Shown here: positions 9,503 through 18,771 of the stretch, in pieces
Layout of the letters: each line of letters starts with the position of its first letter
Position numbering within the stretch: position 1 is the stretch's first letter
Source: Acidobacteriaceae bacterium
Lineage (GTDB): Bacteria; Acidobacteriota; Terriglobia; Terriglobales; Acidobacteriaceae
NCBI GenBank assembly: GCA_030037705.1
Contig: JASHQE010000247.1
Location: 54,326-118,325, forward strand
Direction: 5' to 3'
DNA: 64,000 nucleotides
Position numbers and translations under genes: made by a program
Notes under the pieces: model-generated
Seen by the model: only the letters and a program-made list of their open reading frames with translations
Database searches by the model: none
Told to the model about the DNA's origin: nothing

Positions 9503-10318
9503 ATGCGGATTACGCTCAATCTTGCCACCCGCCCCTACGCCGATCTCGGGCCGGCCATGAAGCGGCTGCGCATTGCCATGGCCGCGCTAGCCATTGCTTC
9601 CCTTGGGCTGCTCCTGGGCTTGCACGCGCTGCACCAGAAGGCTGAAGCAGCCCGGGCACGCGAGCACTCGCTGGACGGGGCCATCGCCCGCATCACCGGT
9701 GAACGGGAGGGTTACCAGGCCATGATGCGCCGGCCAGAGAATGCGCAATTCATGAGCCAGGTAGCGATGCTGAACCAGATCTTCGACGAAAAGGCTTTTT
9801 CCTGGACGTTGGCGATGGAAAACCTCGAAACCGTTCTGCCCGCCGGTGTCGAGGTCACGCAGATCGAGCCAATCCGCGCCAAGAACGGCCAGACCACGCT
9901 GCACCTGCGTGTGCTGGGGCCCCACGATCTCTCCATCGATCTGGTGCGCAATCTGGAGCACTCGAAGCGCTTCATGCAGCCCCGCATCATCGGCGAAAAT
10001 GCGGAGTCGAGCAGCAACGGGCCTAACCGGCAGATGGAACCGGTGAGCGCATCGAACCGGTTTGAGTTCGATCTCCTGGCTGACTACATTCCGCCCACTC
10101 CCGAAGAGCGCGCTGCCGCCAAAAATGCCGCGAAGAAATCGGCAGCGAGCCAGGTAACGAGCCAGGATACCGGCAACCGGCCGGAGCCCGCACGACTCGT
10201 TCCCGGCTTCAGCCGGAGCTCAGGCCGGCCGCCCTATACCGGCATGGGCAATCGAACCCCGCTGCCCAGGCCCAATCCGCCGGGGACCTCCGCGCCTGCG
10301 CCCGGAGGTCCGCAATGA
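9503..10318 (+). CDS. PilN-like (fimbrial assembly) protein
   Basis: MRITLNLATRPYADLGPAMKRLRIAMAALAIASLGLLLGL: PilN N-terminus plus TM; ATG at 9503. Confidence 0.75.
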   Translation: MRITLNLATRPYADLGPAMKRLRIAMAALAIASLGLLLGLHALHQKAEAARAREHSLDGAIARITGEREGYQAMMRRPENAQFMSQVAMLNQIFDEKAFSWTLAMENLETVLPAGVEVTQIEPIRAKNGQTTLHLRVLGPHDLSIDLVRNLEHSKRFMQPRIIGENAESSSNGPNRQMEPVSASNRFEFDLLADYIPPTPEERAAAKNAAKKSAASQVTSQDTGNRPEPARLVPGFSRSSGRPPYTGMGNRTPLPRPNPPGTSAPAPGGPQ

Positions 10319-10953
10319 GCAACGAACGCACCTCCGTTTGGCGCGAGCGCCTTACCTCCATGCTCACCTGGCATTATGTCGGGTTCGCCATTCTGCTTGC
10401 GGTAACTGTCACACTGGCCGTCCGCCTGGGACTCGACTGGACCGCGATCGATAGCCGCGCCTCCGAGGTTTTGGCCGGGAAGCAGGTTGAGCTACGGGCG
10501 CTCGATCATCAGACCACGCCCCTGCGCGGCCTGGACAAGCGTGTTGAAAAGTCGCGCGCGCAGATGCAGACTTTTTTTGAAAAGCGCGTTCCGCCGAATT
10601 ACTCCTCTATCTCCAACCGCATTGGCGAAATCGAGGTTGCCTCCAACGTGCGGCTGACGCGCGTTCAGTACACGCAGGGCGTGCCCGGTTCCGATCTGAC
10701 GGAAATCTCCATGGATGCCTCGATTACCGGCGAGTATCCCGCTATTATGCGCTTTATTAACAGCCTGGAACGCGACCCGATCTTCTTCGTCATCAGGGCC
10801 ATGAATCTCACGGGACAGCAGGGCGGCCAGGTGAGCCTGCGGATGCGCGTCTCCACATGGCTGCGGCCAGCCGACGCCGAAGCCAGCGGATTGCCGTCGA
10901 CGCCGAGCACGGGCGCCAGCTCCGCTCAACCCGCTCCCGGGGAGGGCGAATAG
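10315..10953 (+). CDS. PilO/GspM-like protein
   Basis: Single N-terminal TM and coiled coil; ATGA overlap with PilN-like gene. Confidence 0.6.
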   Translation: MSNERTSVWRERLTSMLTWHYVGFAILLAVTVTLAVRLGLDWTAIDSRASEVLAGKQVELRALDHQTTPLRGLDKRVEKSRAQMQTFFEKRVPPNYSSISNRIGEIEVASNVRLTRVQYTQGVPGSDLTEISMDASITGEYPAIMRFINSLERDPIFFVIRAMNLTGQQGGQVSLRMRVSTWLRPADAEASGLPSTPSTGASSAQPAPGEGE

Positions 10954-10955
10954 CC

Positions 10956-11576
10956 ATGGCCCTGCAGGTGGGAACCGAGAACAAGAAACAGGTTTATCTC
11001 GCGATCGTGTTGTTCGCGATTGTCCTCGGCGCGGGAGGCTACGAGCTCTACCAGAACTTTGCCGGGCCATCGGTTGCACCGCGGGTCGCGCTGTCCACGG
11101 CTCGAGCCGTGCGCACAAATGCGCCGGTCCCGGCGGGTCAGGAGCCGCAGAGTCAGGAGGCGCAGAAGCTGAGCAATGAAGGCATAGATCCCGCACTGCA
11201 CTTCGACCAGCTGGCGCAGAGTGAAGATGTGGAATACGCCGGAACGGGACGGAACATCTTCTCGGCCAGCTCCGCGCCCGTGTCCATCCCAACCCCGGTC
11301 AAGACCGCCCGGAATGGCGGTCCCACTGTAATTACGCCCCCGCCTCCACCTGCGCCGCCCAAACCGCCGGCCATCGATTTGCAATACTTCGGTTACAGTG
11401 AAGACCAGGGCAAGACGGTGAAGGCGTTCTTTGTCCACGGAGACGATATCTTTATGGCCACGACAGGCCAGATCGTCGATCACCGCTACAAAGTAGGCGC
11501 CATCAAGCCGGGCAGCGTGGAGATCACTGACATGGCGTACAACAACACGCAAACGCTGACGCTTATGGCATTCTGA
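10956..11576 (+). CDS. PilP/GspC-like protein with Pro-rich linker
   Basis: N-terminal [13 protein letters not shown] linker, C-terminal small beta domain ([35 protein letters not shown]). Confidence 0.55.
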   Translation: MALQVGTENKKQVYLAIVLFAIVLGAGGYELYQNFAGPSVAPRVALSTARAVRTNAPVPAGQEPQSQEAQKLSNEGIDPALHFDQLAQSEDVEYAGTGRNIFSASSAPVSIPTPVKTARNGGPTVITPPPPPAPPKPPAIDLQYFGYSEDQGKTVKAFFVHGDDIFMATTGQIVDHRYKVGAIKPGSVEITDMAYNNTQTLTLMAF

Positions 11577-11583
11577 GCAAACC

Positions 11584-12573
11584 ATGCAGATTTCCAGTCC
11601 CATCCCGCGCCGCTTGAAGCCTTCCGAAGAAGGCTATCTGCTGCTCGCGGTCATGTTCCTCATGGCTCTTCTCGTGCTTTCGCTCGCAGTGGCCGCTCCC
11701 ATTGTTGCCAAATCGATTCAGCGCGACCGCGAGGTAGAGACGATGGAGCGCGGTAAGCAATACATGCGCGCCATCCAGCTTTACTACCGCAAATTTCATG
11801 CCTACCCCCCGAATGAAGATGCGCTGGTCAAAACCAACGAGATCCGCTTTTTGCGCAAGCGCTATCTCGATCCGATCACCGGCAAGGACGATTGGAAGCC
11901 AGTTATGTTCGGGCAGAACAAGGCTCCCATCGCCATGGGGTTTTTCGGGCAGCCCTTGGCCACCGGCGGCGCGCTCGCCGGCATCGGCCCCAGCGGCGGC
12001 AACGGAGCGAACGGCACAAATGGCACGACCACAGGCAGCTTCTTCAATTCATCCGGAGGAAGCGGCTTCGGTTCTTCGCCGGGCAGCTCGATCTTCAACT
12101 CGTCCTCACCCAGCAATAGCCCGACCTCATCTCCCGGCTCGTCTGATGGCTCCAGCGGTTCCTCCACCGGTGGCACCGGCACAACAAGCGGCTCGAATAA
12201 CGGCACGGATGCAAACGGGAATTCTTCCACGGCCGGAAACACCGGAACCGGTTTGGCCGGTCAGACCTTTGGCGGCGCCGGCATCATCGGCTTCTCGCCC
12301 GCCAGCCCTAAGCAGTCCATCCTGATTTACAAGACCAAGGATCACTACAACGAATGGGAGTTTACCTACGATCCGATCATGGATATGAAGATGATGACCG
12401 GCGGAAACACCGGCACCATTGGCCAACCGGCAAGCACCACGACGGGGGCGTTCGGCATTCCAGGGATCACGTCCTCGGGTTCGAACACGACCGGCAGCTC
12501 GGGAACGAGCTCAAATCCTGACTCGGTAAACACGCCCGTGACGCCGCCGGAAACCTCAGCACCTCAGCAATAG
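11584..12573 (+). CDS. Type II secretion pseudopilin-like protein (GspG-like) with long Gly/Ser/Asn/Thr-rich insertion
   Basis: EEGYLLLAVMFLMALLVLSLAVAAP hydrophobic N-helix, then YYRKFHAYPPNEDAL...RYLDPITGKDDWKPV (GspG-like), then low-complexity GGNGANGTNGTTTG... region. Confidence 0.7.
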   Translation: MQISSPIPRRLKPSEEGYLLLAVMFLMALLVLSLAVAAPIVAKSIQRDREVETMERGKQYMRAIQLYYRKFHAYPPNEDALVKTNEIRFLRKRYLDPITGKDDWKPVMFGQNKAPIAMGFFGQPLATGGALAGIGPSGGNGANGTNGTTTGSFFNSSGGSGFGSSPGSSIFNSSSPSNSPTSSPGSSDGSSGSSTGGTGTTSGSNNGTDANGNSSTAGNTGTGLAGQTFGGAGIIGFSPASPKQSILIYKTKDHYNEWEFTYDPIMDMKMMTGGNTGTIGQPASTTTGAFGIPGITSSGSNTTGSSGTSSNPDSVNTPVTPPETSAPQQ

Positions 12574-12665
12574 AATGCGTGGGCCGGGCACCCAGGCACC
12601 CGGCTGCGGAGTTAAGCTATCGACCCATCGATCAACTTTCAGTTGCAGACCGATCATTCAAGCAC

Positions 12666-12960
12666 TGTCATGTTGAGCGGAGTTGCGAGCGTTTTTTGCT
12701 CGCAACGGAGTCGAAACATCTGTGGTTCATCTCGCAGCTCCACGGACAATACGCTCATCAAGATGTCAAAGTATCGTCATTTCCAGCCTTGAGCTTCGCC
12801 AAGAACAACCGCAGATCCTTCGACTCGTCGCCGCGGCGACTCGCTCAGGATGACAGTGCTCGGGTTGGGATTTGTGGTATCCCAGGTCTTCCGCCGCGGC
12901 GGACAGACCCTTCGACTACGCTCAGGGCAGGCTCTGGGGCGCCCATGTCGTGCTGAATCC
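12666..12960. repeat. Cluster of intergenic palindromic repeat fragments
   Basis: TTGCGAGC-GTTTTTT-GCTCGCAA hairpin (12683-12705), GTCGCCGCGGCGAC palindrome (12827-12840), and GTCATGTTGAGCGGAG / CTTCGACTCG..CTCAGGATGACA / CTTCGACTACGCTCAGG modules. Confidence 0.75.
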
Positions 12961-13001
12961 AAAGTCCACCAGATCTTGGGTTATCCGACGGGCCTGCGCG
13001 A

Positions 13002-13640
13002 TCAGAGGTGCAGCAATTCGTGTCCGCCGCGCTTGATCGAAGATAACGCCAGAGCAGAATTTGTATTGTTGCCCTGCGTGTTGTACATGGCAAATAAGAG
13101 CTGATAACCGCCGCTTTGCGCAGGCGTATAAGAAGCGGTGATCCATGGTATCGATCCGCCCGGAATCATTTGGCGGGACACTTGATCGAGCCGCTGCGGA
13201 CCGTATGTGAACCCGCCCAGAGGCACTGTGTTGCCGAGAAAAACGGCCGTCGGGGGTGCGAGCGTAACCCCGGCACTGACCGGCACGATATTGATGATGT
13301 TCTGATTTTGCGGGCCGGCCCATGCCGAAAACAACAACGCTATCTGTTGTCCATTCGCCACCAGATAGCATTGGCCTGCATCATAATGTGGCGCATCATT
13401 GCTCAGAAAGCTGAGCGTAACCTCCAAAACCTGAGTCGACCCCAACTGGATTGGAGATGAAATCGCAAAAGAGCCTGCCGAACACCCACCGGTCATGCCA
13501 CAATTCGTAACTCCGTAAGGAGCCAAAGCCGCGAACGGAATGTTGCCGCCGTCATCGAGGAAGAAAAATTCATGATCGCTAAAACCTGCGACAGCCGGCG
13601 AGATGCCGCCATGCCCACTGAGGGTCAAGCCAATGCCCAT
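13002..13640 (-). CDS. Hypothetical protein with Gly/Ser-rich beta-type composition
   Basis: Open frame MGIGLTLSGHGGISPAVAGFSDHEFFFLDDGG...; same strand as GH44; no family recognised. Confidence 0.5.
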   Translation of the reverse strand: MGIGLTLSGHGGISPAVAGFSDHEFFFLDDGGNIPFAALAPYGVTNCGMTGGCSAGSFAISSPIQLGSTQVLEVTLSFLSNDAPHYDAGQCYLVANGQQIALLFSAWAGPQNQNIINIVPVSAGVTLAPPTAVFLGNTVPLGGFTYGPQRLDQVSRQMIPGGSIPWITASYTPAQSGGYQLLFAMYNTQGNNTNSALALSSIKRGGHELLHL

Positions 13641-13725
13641 AGATACCTCCAGGAATCGTTCCTCAGTGTACACCTGCTCGAGAAAGCCCCGCATAGAAAG
13701 CAAGGAATCCTGAAGGCCGCAATGT

Positions 13726-16700
13726 TTATTGTGCGGTTTCCGTAAAGCTTGTCACGGAACCACCGAGAGCATATGGCGCCTGCGCCTGCACGTTCACCTG
13801 CTGCGCTGTGGCCGGCAATGTGAGCGTCACAGATGCGACACCGGAGGAATTCGTCACCGCAATGACGCTGGTTCCGCTCGTCGTGCCGTTGGAGAGCGAT
13901 CCGGCGTTGGTGGTGAAAAGAATGCTGGCTCCGGTCGCCACTCCGCCGGATTGGCCAGGATTGAGCGTAACCGTGAGCGGCTGTGCCAGCGCCTGGCCAA
14001 GAGCCCCTGTTTGCCCGCTTCCCGTTTGCGTCAACGTCGCCGGAGAGTTGCCAACGATGACCCATCCGCCTTCAGTCTGCGTCGCCGTTCCATCGCTTCC
14101 GGTAACGGTGAAGTGGCAGAATCCCGGGGTGGTTCCCGCATTGACTGTAATAGCTCCGGGTGCGCTAGGACTGAGTGCGGCTGTGGTCAAGGTAAGAGTG
14201 CCGCTGCAGGCGGACGCGCCCTCATAGCTGTCGAAGACTGCCGAAGAGAGAGTGACGTTGGCGCTTCCACTTGTAATCTGCGGATGCAGAGTGACCGTTC
14301 CGCCGGCCGCGACCATGATCGTATCGGGGTTCAGGTCCCAGTCGGAGACCGGTGCGCTGGCCAGTGCGCCTGTGATCACCAGCAATGTCGCCGTGTACGG
14401 GGCAAAGCTCTGCGTTGCGGTCCACGCTTGCGAAGACGAAGCCTGGATGGAACTCGAAGCCGTCGAAGCCAGCGTGTAACTGACGAACGAGGTCGCGTTG
14501 AAACCGGAGAGATCAAACTGCACCTGCGTGGTATTGTTGGGGTCCTTATTGAGCACCATTACGGTGAGAATGGTGCCGGTGGAATCGAGCGCCGCATAAC
14601 TGGAAAAGAGCGCCGGATTGCCGGTATTGATTGCCGAGACCGAAGTAGTGCCAAAGCCATGATGAGCGCCGTCATAGTTGGTGTAGAGCTTAAGCGCCTG
14701 GTAATTGGGATTCGTGGGAATCGGAGCCTCCCAGCGCGAGGCGAACGAGAGCCGCTCGCGGCCGAAGATGCCATAAGCGTCTGCATCGCCCAGTGCAGTC
14801 GAGAAATCGGATTCGCCCGCAAACGCGGCACTCCACTCTGTGAAGCTCATCGGCGTTCCGGGATAGATCATGTTGACGATGGCCCGCATACGGGGAATGC
14901 GGAAAGGAATCGTCTTGTTGGGCTGGATGTTGGTGGTCCAGATCTGGTCGATTGAGGTGGACGGGCTCACAAAGGTTGGGTCCCAGTAATCACGATAAAT
15001 ATTCACGGCCAAAGCCTGTAATTGCGTCTGGCTGAGGCCGCTGGTGGTCGCATCCGGGTAAGCGTGAAGATCGAAGACGTCGAGCGTGCGCGCGCCGTTG
15101 ATCTGATCATTCCAGTAAACCTGGTTGAGCCACCACGGCACAAAGTCCACGCCGCCATGCGCGTCCTTGTCATTGTCGTTGGCGCCGTTCCAGTAATACC
15201 ACCAGCAGCAGCTGACGGGACCGAAGCGAACCGCCGCTGGGTCCCACGTCTTGAGCTTGGCCGCTTCGGTCAGATACACGTTGGCCAGTTCATCGTAACC
15301 CGAGGGTGCGGGATGAACGTCGCGATGCGTGTTGCCCCAGATATCGACTTCGTTATCCATGTCGTAAAAATGGCAGGACGTGATCGTCGAATACGGAACT
15401 GCGCAGGTTCCATTGCCAAAAGCGGTGCTCAGCGCCGCAGCCCACGCGTTGCGATAGACGCACGTAGATGCCGTGCAGGACTGGGTTGAATCGTCGAGCA
15501 GCGGGAAATAAGCAGTAGTGACAGCATTGGTCGTCACCGGCACCGGCGTGTTGCAACTGGCGGGAGAACCGCCTGCCACCGTGCCATTGCCAGCGTCCGT
15601 GTTGTACTGATCCACTGAGCACTGGGCGCCGAACTGGGCCACGGAGAAACTCCAGTGGTAGTTGTCCGTTCCGCCCTGGGTGACTGAGGTCTCCGGACTC
15701 TGCGCCACCCAGGGCAGCATCACCATGGTCATGAGCGGATGACTTCCGGCGTTCTCCACGTCGGTGATGAACTGCGTCGAACTCGAATCATCTCCGTTGC
15801 TGAATCCCTCAGCCGCATAGTCTTCGTAATAGTAATCGTTGGCGGCGTTATCGGTGCCGAGCTGCCAGTTATACGTTGACGTGGCATCGCCACCCCAGCG
15901 CACCAGGGTCATGCCACTGTCAGTCACATGGGCGGCGTCCTTCGGATACGAACCACCGTAAATGAACGGGCTGATCGTGTGCCGGTTGGCAAGCACATCG
16001 ACGCTGACCGTAACGCCGCTGGAAGAAGCGCTGGTCACGGTGACCGAACCGGTTCCGGAAGCGCTGGCGTATGTGGACGAACTTGCCGAATCTGGCGTGT
16101 AGGTCGCCGTCAGCGTATCCGTGCCCACGGCAAGCGATCCAGCGGGAACGGTGATCGTTACACTGCCGCTCGTGAGCGTCGTCGATGCAGAAGCATAGCT
16201 GCCACTCGAAAGAAGGATAGATCCTGTCGGCGTTGGATTGCCGCTGCCGCCGCTCACGCTGATCGCTACGCTAAGCGATTGCGCAGTCGTGATGCTGGTG
16301 GATGAAGGCGTCACAGCGACCGTCGGTGTGATGAGCGCCGCACCCGCCGTTACCGCCACGGTTGCGGAAGCGCTGGCTGAGCCACCCCCGCCCGTACAGG
16401 TAAGAGTGTAAGAGGTTGTAGACGTTGGCGAAACACTCTGCGATCCGCTGGTGGCTTCGGTACCGCTCCAACCGCCGCTCGCAGTGCAGGAGGTAGCGTT
16501 TGTACTCGACCATGTCAGTGTCGAGATACCGCCACTCAGAATTGTCGTCGGGCTGGCGGTCAAGGTTACGGTCGGAGCGGTGCCTGAGCCGGTTACCGTC
16601 ACCGTGCTCGTTCCCGTAGCGCTGTTATAGATTGAGGAGCTTGCCGAGTCCGGCGTATACGTCGCCGTCAGCGTATCGGTGCCTAGAGCGAGTGAGCCGG

Positions 16701-17265
16701 CCGAAACCATGATCGTGGCGTTGCCAGCCGATAGCGTGGTTGCCGCGGACGTATAACTGCCGCTGGTCAGGACTATCGATCCGGTTGGCGTTGGATTGCC
16801 CGTCGCTCCGCTCACACTGACCGCCACGCTGAGCGACTGCGCCGTAGTGATGCTCCCGGGCGATGGCGTCACGGTTACCGTCGGCGTCATCAAAGTCTGC
16901 GCGGCATAGGCGGCTGTCACCGTCGTGCTGGCATTCAAGGTTACATTGCAGGTGACGGCACTGGAGCTGGTGCATCCCGTCCAGCCAGAGAAGGTGTTGC
17001 CGTTGGAAGTGGCCGGCGCGGTAAGTGTGACCGAGGCGCCCGCCACATATGTGCGGGTGAAGCTTGTGCTGCCGTTGCTTGCCCCGTTCAGGTCAGCGGG
17101 CGAAACACTGATGGAAACGCCGCTGGAGGGGGTGGTTGAATTGACCGTCAGCACGTAGTCGGCGCTGAGATGGGTCCCACCCATACACGCCGTCATCCAC
17201 AGGCACAGGCCGGCGCCAATTCCGGCCGCCAGCATCCAAATGAGCTTCTTCACTTCCTGCTCCAA
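13726..17265 (-). CDS. Secreted glycoside hydrolase family 44-type protein with N-terminal Ig-like (Big_3-like) repeats
   Basis: VSVDVLANRHTISPFIYGGSYPKDAAHV...VRWGGDATSTYNWQ; DNEVDIWGNTHRDVHP (acid/base); FTEWSAAFAGESDFSTALGDADAYGIFGRE (nucleophile), as in GH44. Confidence 0.85.
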   Translation of the reverse strand: MEQEVKKLIWMLAAGIGAGLCLWMTACMGGTHLSADYVLTVNSTTPSSGVSISVSPADLNGASNGSTSFTRTYVAGASVTLTAPATSNGNTFSGWTGCTSSSAVTCNVTLNASTTVTAAYAAQTLMTPTVTVTPSPGSITTAQSLSVAVSVSGATGNPTPTGSIVLTSGSYTSAATTLSAGNATIMVSAGSLALGTDTLTATYTPDSASSSIYNSATGTSTVTVTGSGTAPTVTLTASPTTILSGGISTLTWSSTNATSCTASGGWSGTEATSGSQSVSPTSTTSYTLTCTGGGGSASASATVAVTAGAALITPTVAVTPSSTSITTAQSLSVAISVSGGSGNPTPTGSILLSSGSYASASTTLTSGSVTITVPAGSLAVGTDTLTATYTPDSASSSTYASASGTGSVTVTSASSSGVTVSVDVLANRHTISPFIYGGSYPKDAAHVTDSGMTLVRWGGDATSTYNWQLGTDNAANDYYYEDYAAEGFSNGDDSSSTQFITDVENAGSHPLMTMVMLPWVAQSPETSVTQGGTDNYHWSFSVAQFGAQCSVDQYNTDAGNGTVAGGSPASCNTPVPVTTNAVTTAYFPLLDDSTQSCTASTCVYRNAWAAALSTAFGNGTCAVPYSTITSCHFYDMDNEVDIWGNTHRDVHPAPSGYDELANVYLTEAAKLKTWDPAAVRFGPVSCCWWYYWNGANDNDKDAHGGVDFVPWWLNQVYWNDQINGARTLDVFDLHAYPDATTSGLSQTQLQALAVNIYRDYWDPTFVSPSTSIDQIWTTNIQPNKTIPFRIPRMRAIVNMIYPGTPMSFTEWSAAFAGESDFSTALGDADAYGIFGRERLSFASRWEAPIPTNPNYQALKLYTNYDGAHHGFGTTSVSAINTGNPALFSSYAALDSTGTILTVMVLNKDPNNTTQVQFDLSGFNATSFVSYTLASTASSSIQASSSQAWTATQSFAPYTATLLVITGALASAPVSDWDLNPDTIMVAAGGTVTLHPQITSGSANVTLSSAVFDSYEGASACSGTLTLTTAALSPSAPGAITVNAGTTPGFCHFTVTGSDGTATQTEGGWVIVGNSPATLTQTGSGQTGALGQALAQPLTVTLNPGQSGGVATGASILFTTNAGSLSNGTTSGTSVIAVTNSSGVASVTLTLPATAQQVNVQAQAPYALGGSVTSFTETAQ

Positions 17266-17530
17266 CTGTGAAATGTGCGGTCCAAGGCAGGCAAACCTTC
17301 AAGTCCGGGCGCGCAGTTAGCTGGAGTCGGAAACGTCTCACGCGTTCTTTAATGTCTTGTCTTCATCCTAGCGCCTTCCTCACTCATAATTGAGCTCTCT
17401 AAGTGTTACGAAAGTACGTACCGGGTGCGACACGCATTCATTTGCCCAGGCATTGCGCCGATTCAGCCCGCACGAAAAGGTTCGACAGACACAACGGGCT
17501 GCAATTTTGATGAAAGGTGCAGCAGAAGTG

Positions 17531-18742
17531 TCATCGCGTTGACGGCACACAATCTGCCAATACCTCATCCTTTCCGTTCTCAAGCAAAACGGATTCACCC
17601 ATAGTGTTTGAAGGTGCGAGAAATCGTTCTTGCCCAGATACCCAGACGCGGGCCACGTCAGCATAACCCGAGCATGGATGGAAGGCAGCGAGATCGGCTT
17701 GTTTGCCGATTTCAATGCTGCCTATTTCTTTATCCAGGCCGAGATGCCGCGCTGGATTCAGCGTCAGCATATTGACCGCAGCCGAAGAGGTCATTCCGCT
17801 GTCCATCATACGCAAAACGCAGGCAAGCAGTGATGGAAAGTGATAATCGCTGCAGATGATGTCGACCAGACCCTCGGCCATAGCATCATGACAGGACAGA
17901 TTGCCGCAATGAGAGCCCCCTCGGTAATAGTTAGGCGCGCCCATGCACACCATCATGCCCAGTTCTTTGGCCTTGCGCGCCGCCTCGATGCTGCAAGGCA
18001 TCTCAGCAAGAGTGGCTCCACATGCAAAGGCTTCGATCACATGCTCTACGGTTGTATCATCATGGCTACCTAGAGGAATTCGGCCATTCACGCGAGCTTT
18101 GACCGTCATGCGATTGTTCACCTTGCCAGCTCGCGCAATACGCTCTTCCATACTCTTGCGCGCTTCTTCCATGGTGATGTTCTGCCGATTGACGCGTTGC
18201 TGGAGCAGCGCCTCGATGTCGCGGAACTGGCGCTGGCCGGGTGTATCGTCGTTAAACACAAGATTGGCAATGCTCTTGAGCTCGAGTAGCTGATCAAGGA
18301 TCTCCTCGACCGGCTCAAAGTTTGTGCTCCACCTGACGTGGATCAGATGGTGTGCGCGCAGCGTAGGCATCAATTCTTGGAATTTGCGTGCCAACGTCAG
18401 CCCGTCGCCGCGCCATGAGCCGGCATGACCTTCGCGTTCCTCCGAAATCCTCGCCGCACTACACACAGTGGTAAGCCCGCAGCTGAGGGCGCGCATATCC
18501 ATTACATGAAGAGCGAGTTCGAGAGGGATCTTCGCAGTCGGTCGCGGCGTGATTTCGCGTTCGAGATAGTCGGTATGAATATCGATCACTCCAGGAATCA
18601 GGAATGCTCCCCGCAGGTCAACGCCGTCGGCTACACGGCGCGGCAGAATATCGATGATGCGCTCGCCCTCCACGACAACCGTTCCATCGATTTCCTGATC
18701 CGGACAGACGATACGCGCATTCGTTAATATCGTTTCCTTCAT
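17531..18742 (-). CDS. phnM: PhnM-family amidohydrolase, divergent (lacks two conserved polar residues)
   Basis: IDIHTDYLEREITPRP, TPGQRQF, GSHDDTTVEHV, GAPNYYRGGSHCGNLS, CSDYHFPS; but RWS and NDD replace RxE and MDH. Confidence 0.85.
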   Translation of the reverse strand: MKETILTNARIVCPDQEIDGTVVVEGERIIDILPRRVADGVDLRGAFLIPGVIDIHTDYLEREITPRPTAKIPLELALHVMDMRALSCGLTTVCSAARISEEREGHAGSWRGDGLTLARKFQELMPTLRAHHLIHVRWSTNFEPVEEILDQLLELKSIANLVFNDDTPGQRQFRDIEALLQQRVNRQNITMEEARKSMEERIARAGKVNNRMTVKARVNGRIPLGSHDDTTVEHVIEAFACGATLAEMPCSIEAARKAKELGMMVCMGAPNYYRGGSHCGNLSCHDAMAEGLVDIICSDYHFPSLLACVLRMMDSGMTSSAAVNMLTLNPARHLGLDKEIGSIEIGKQADLAAFHPCSGYADVARVWVSGQERFLAPSNTMGESVLLENGKDEVLADCVPSTR

Positions 18743-18771
18743 CGGATGAAGCCTCCTGGGTTAGGCGTGTG

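Noticed and set aside
16650-16661. GGCGTATACGTC as another copy of the phn operator
   Set aside because: Lies inside GH44 coding sequence and lacks the TTC/GAA arms.
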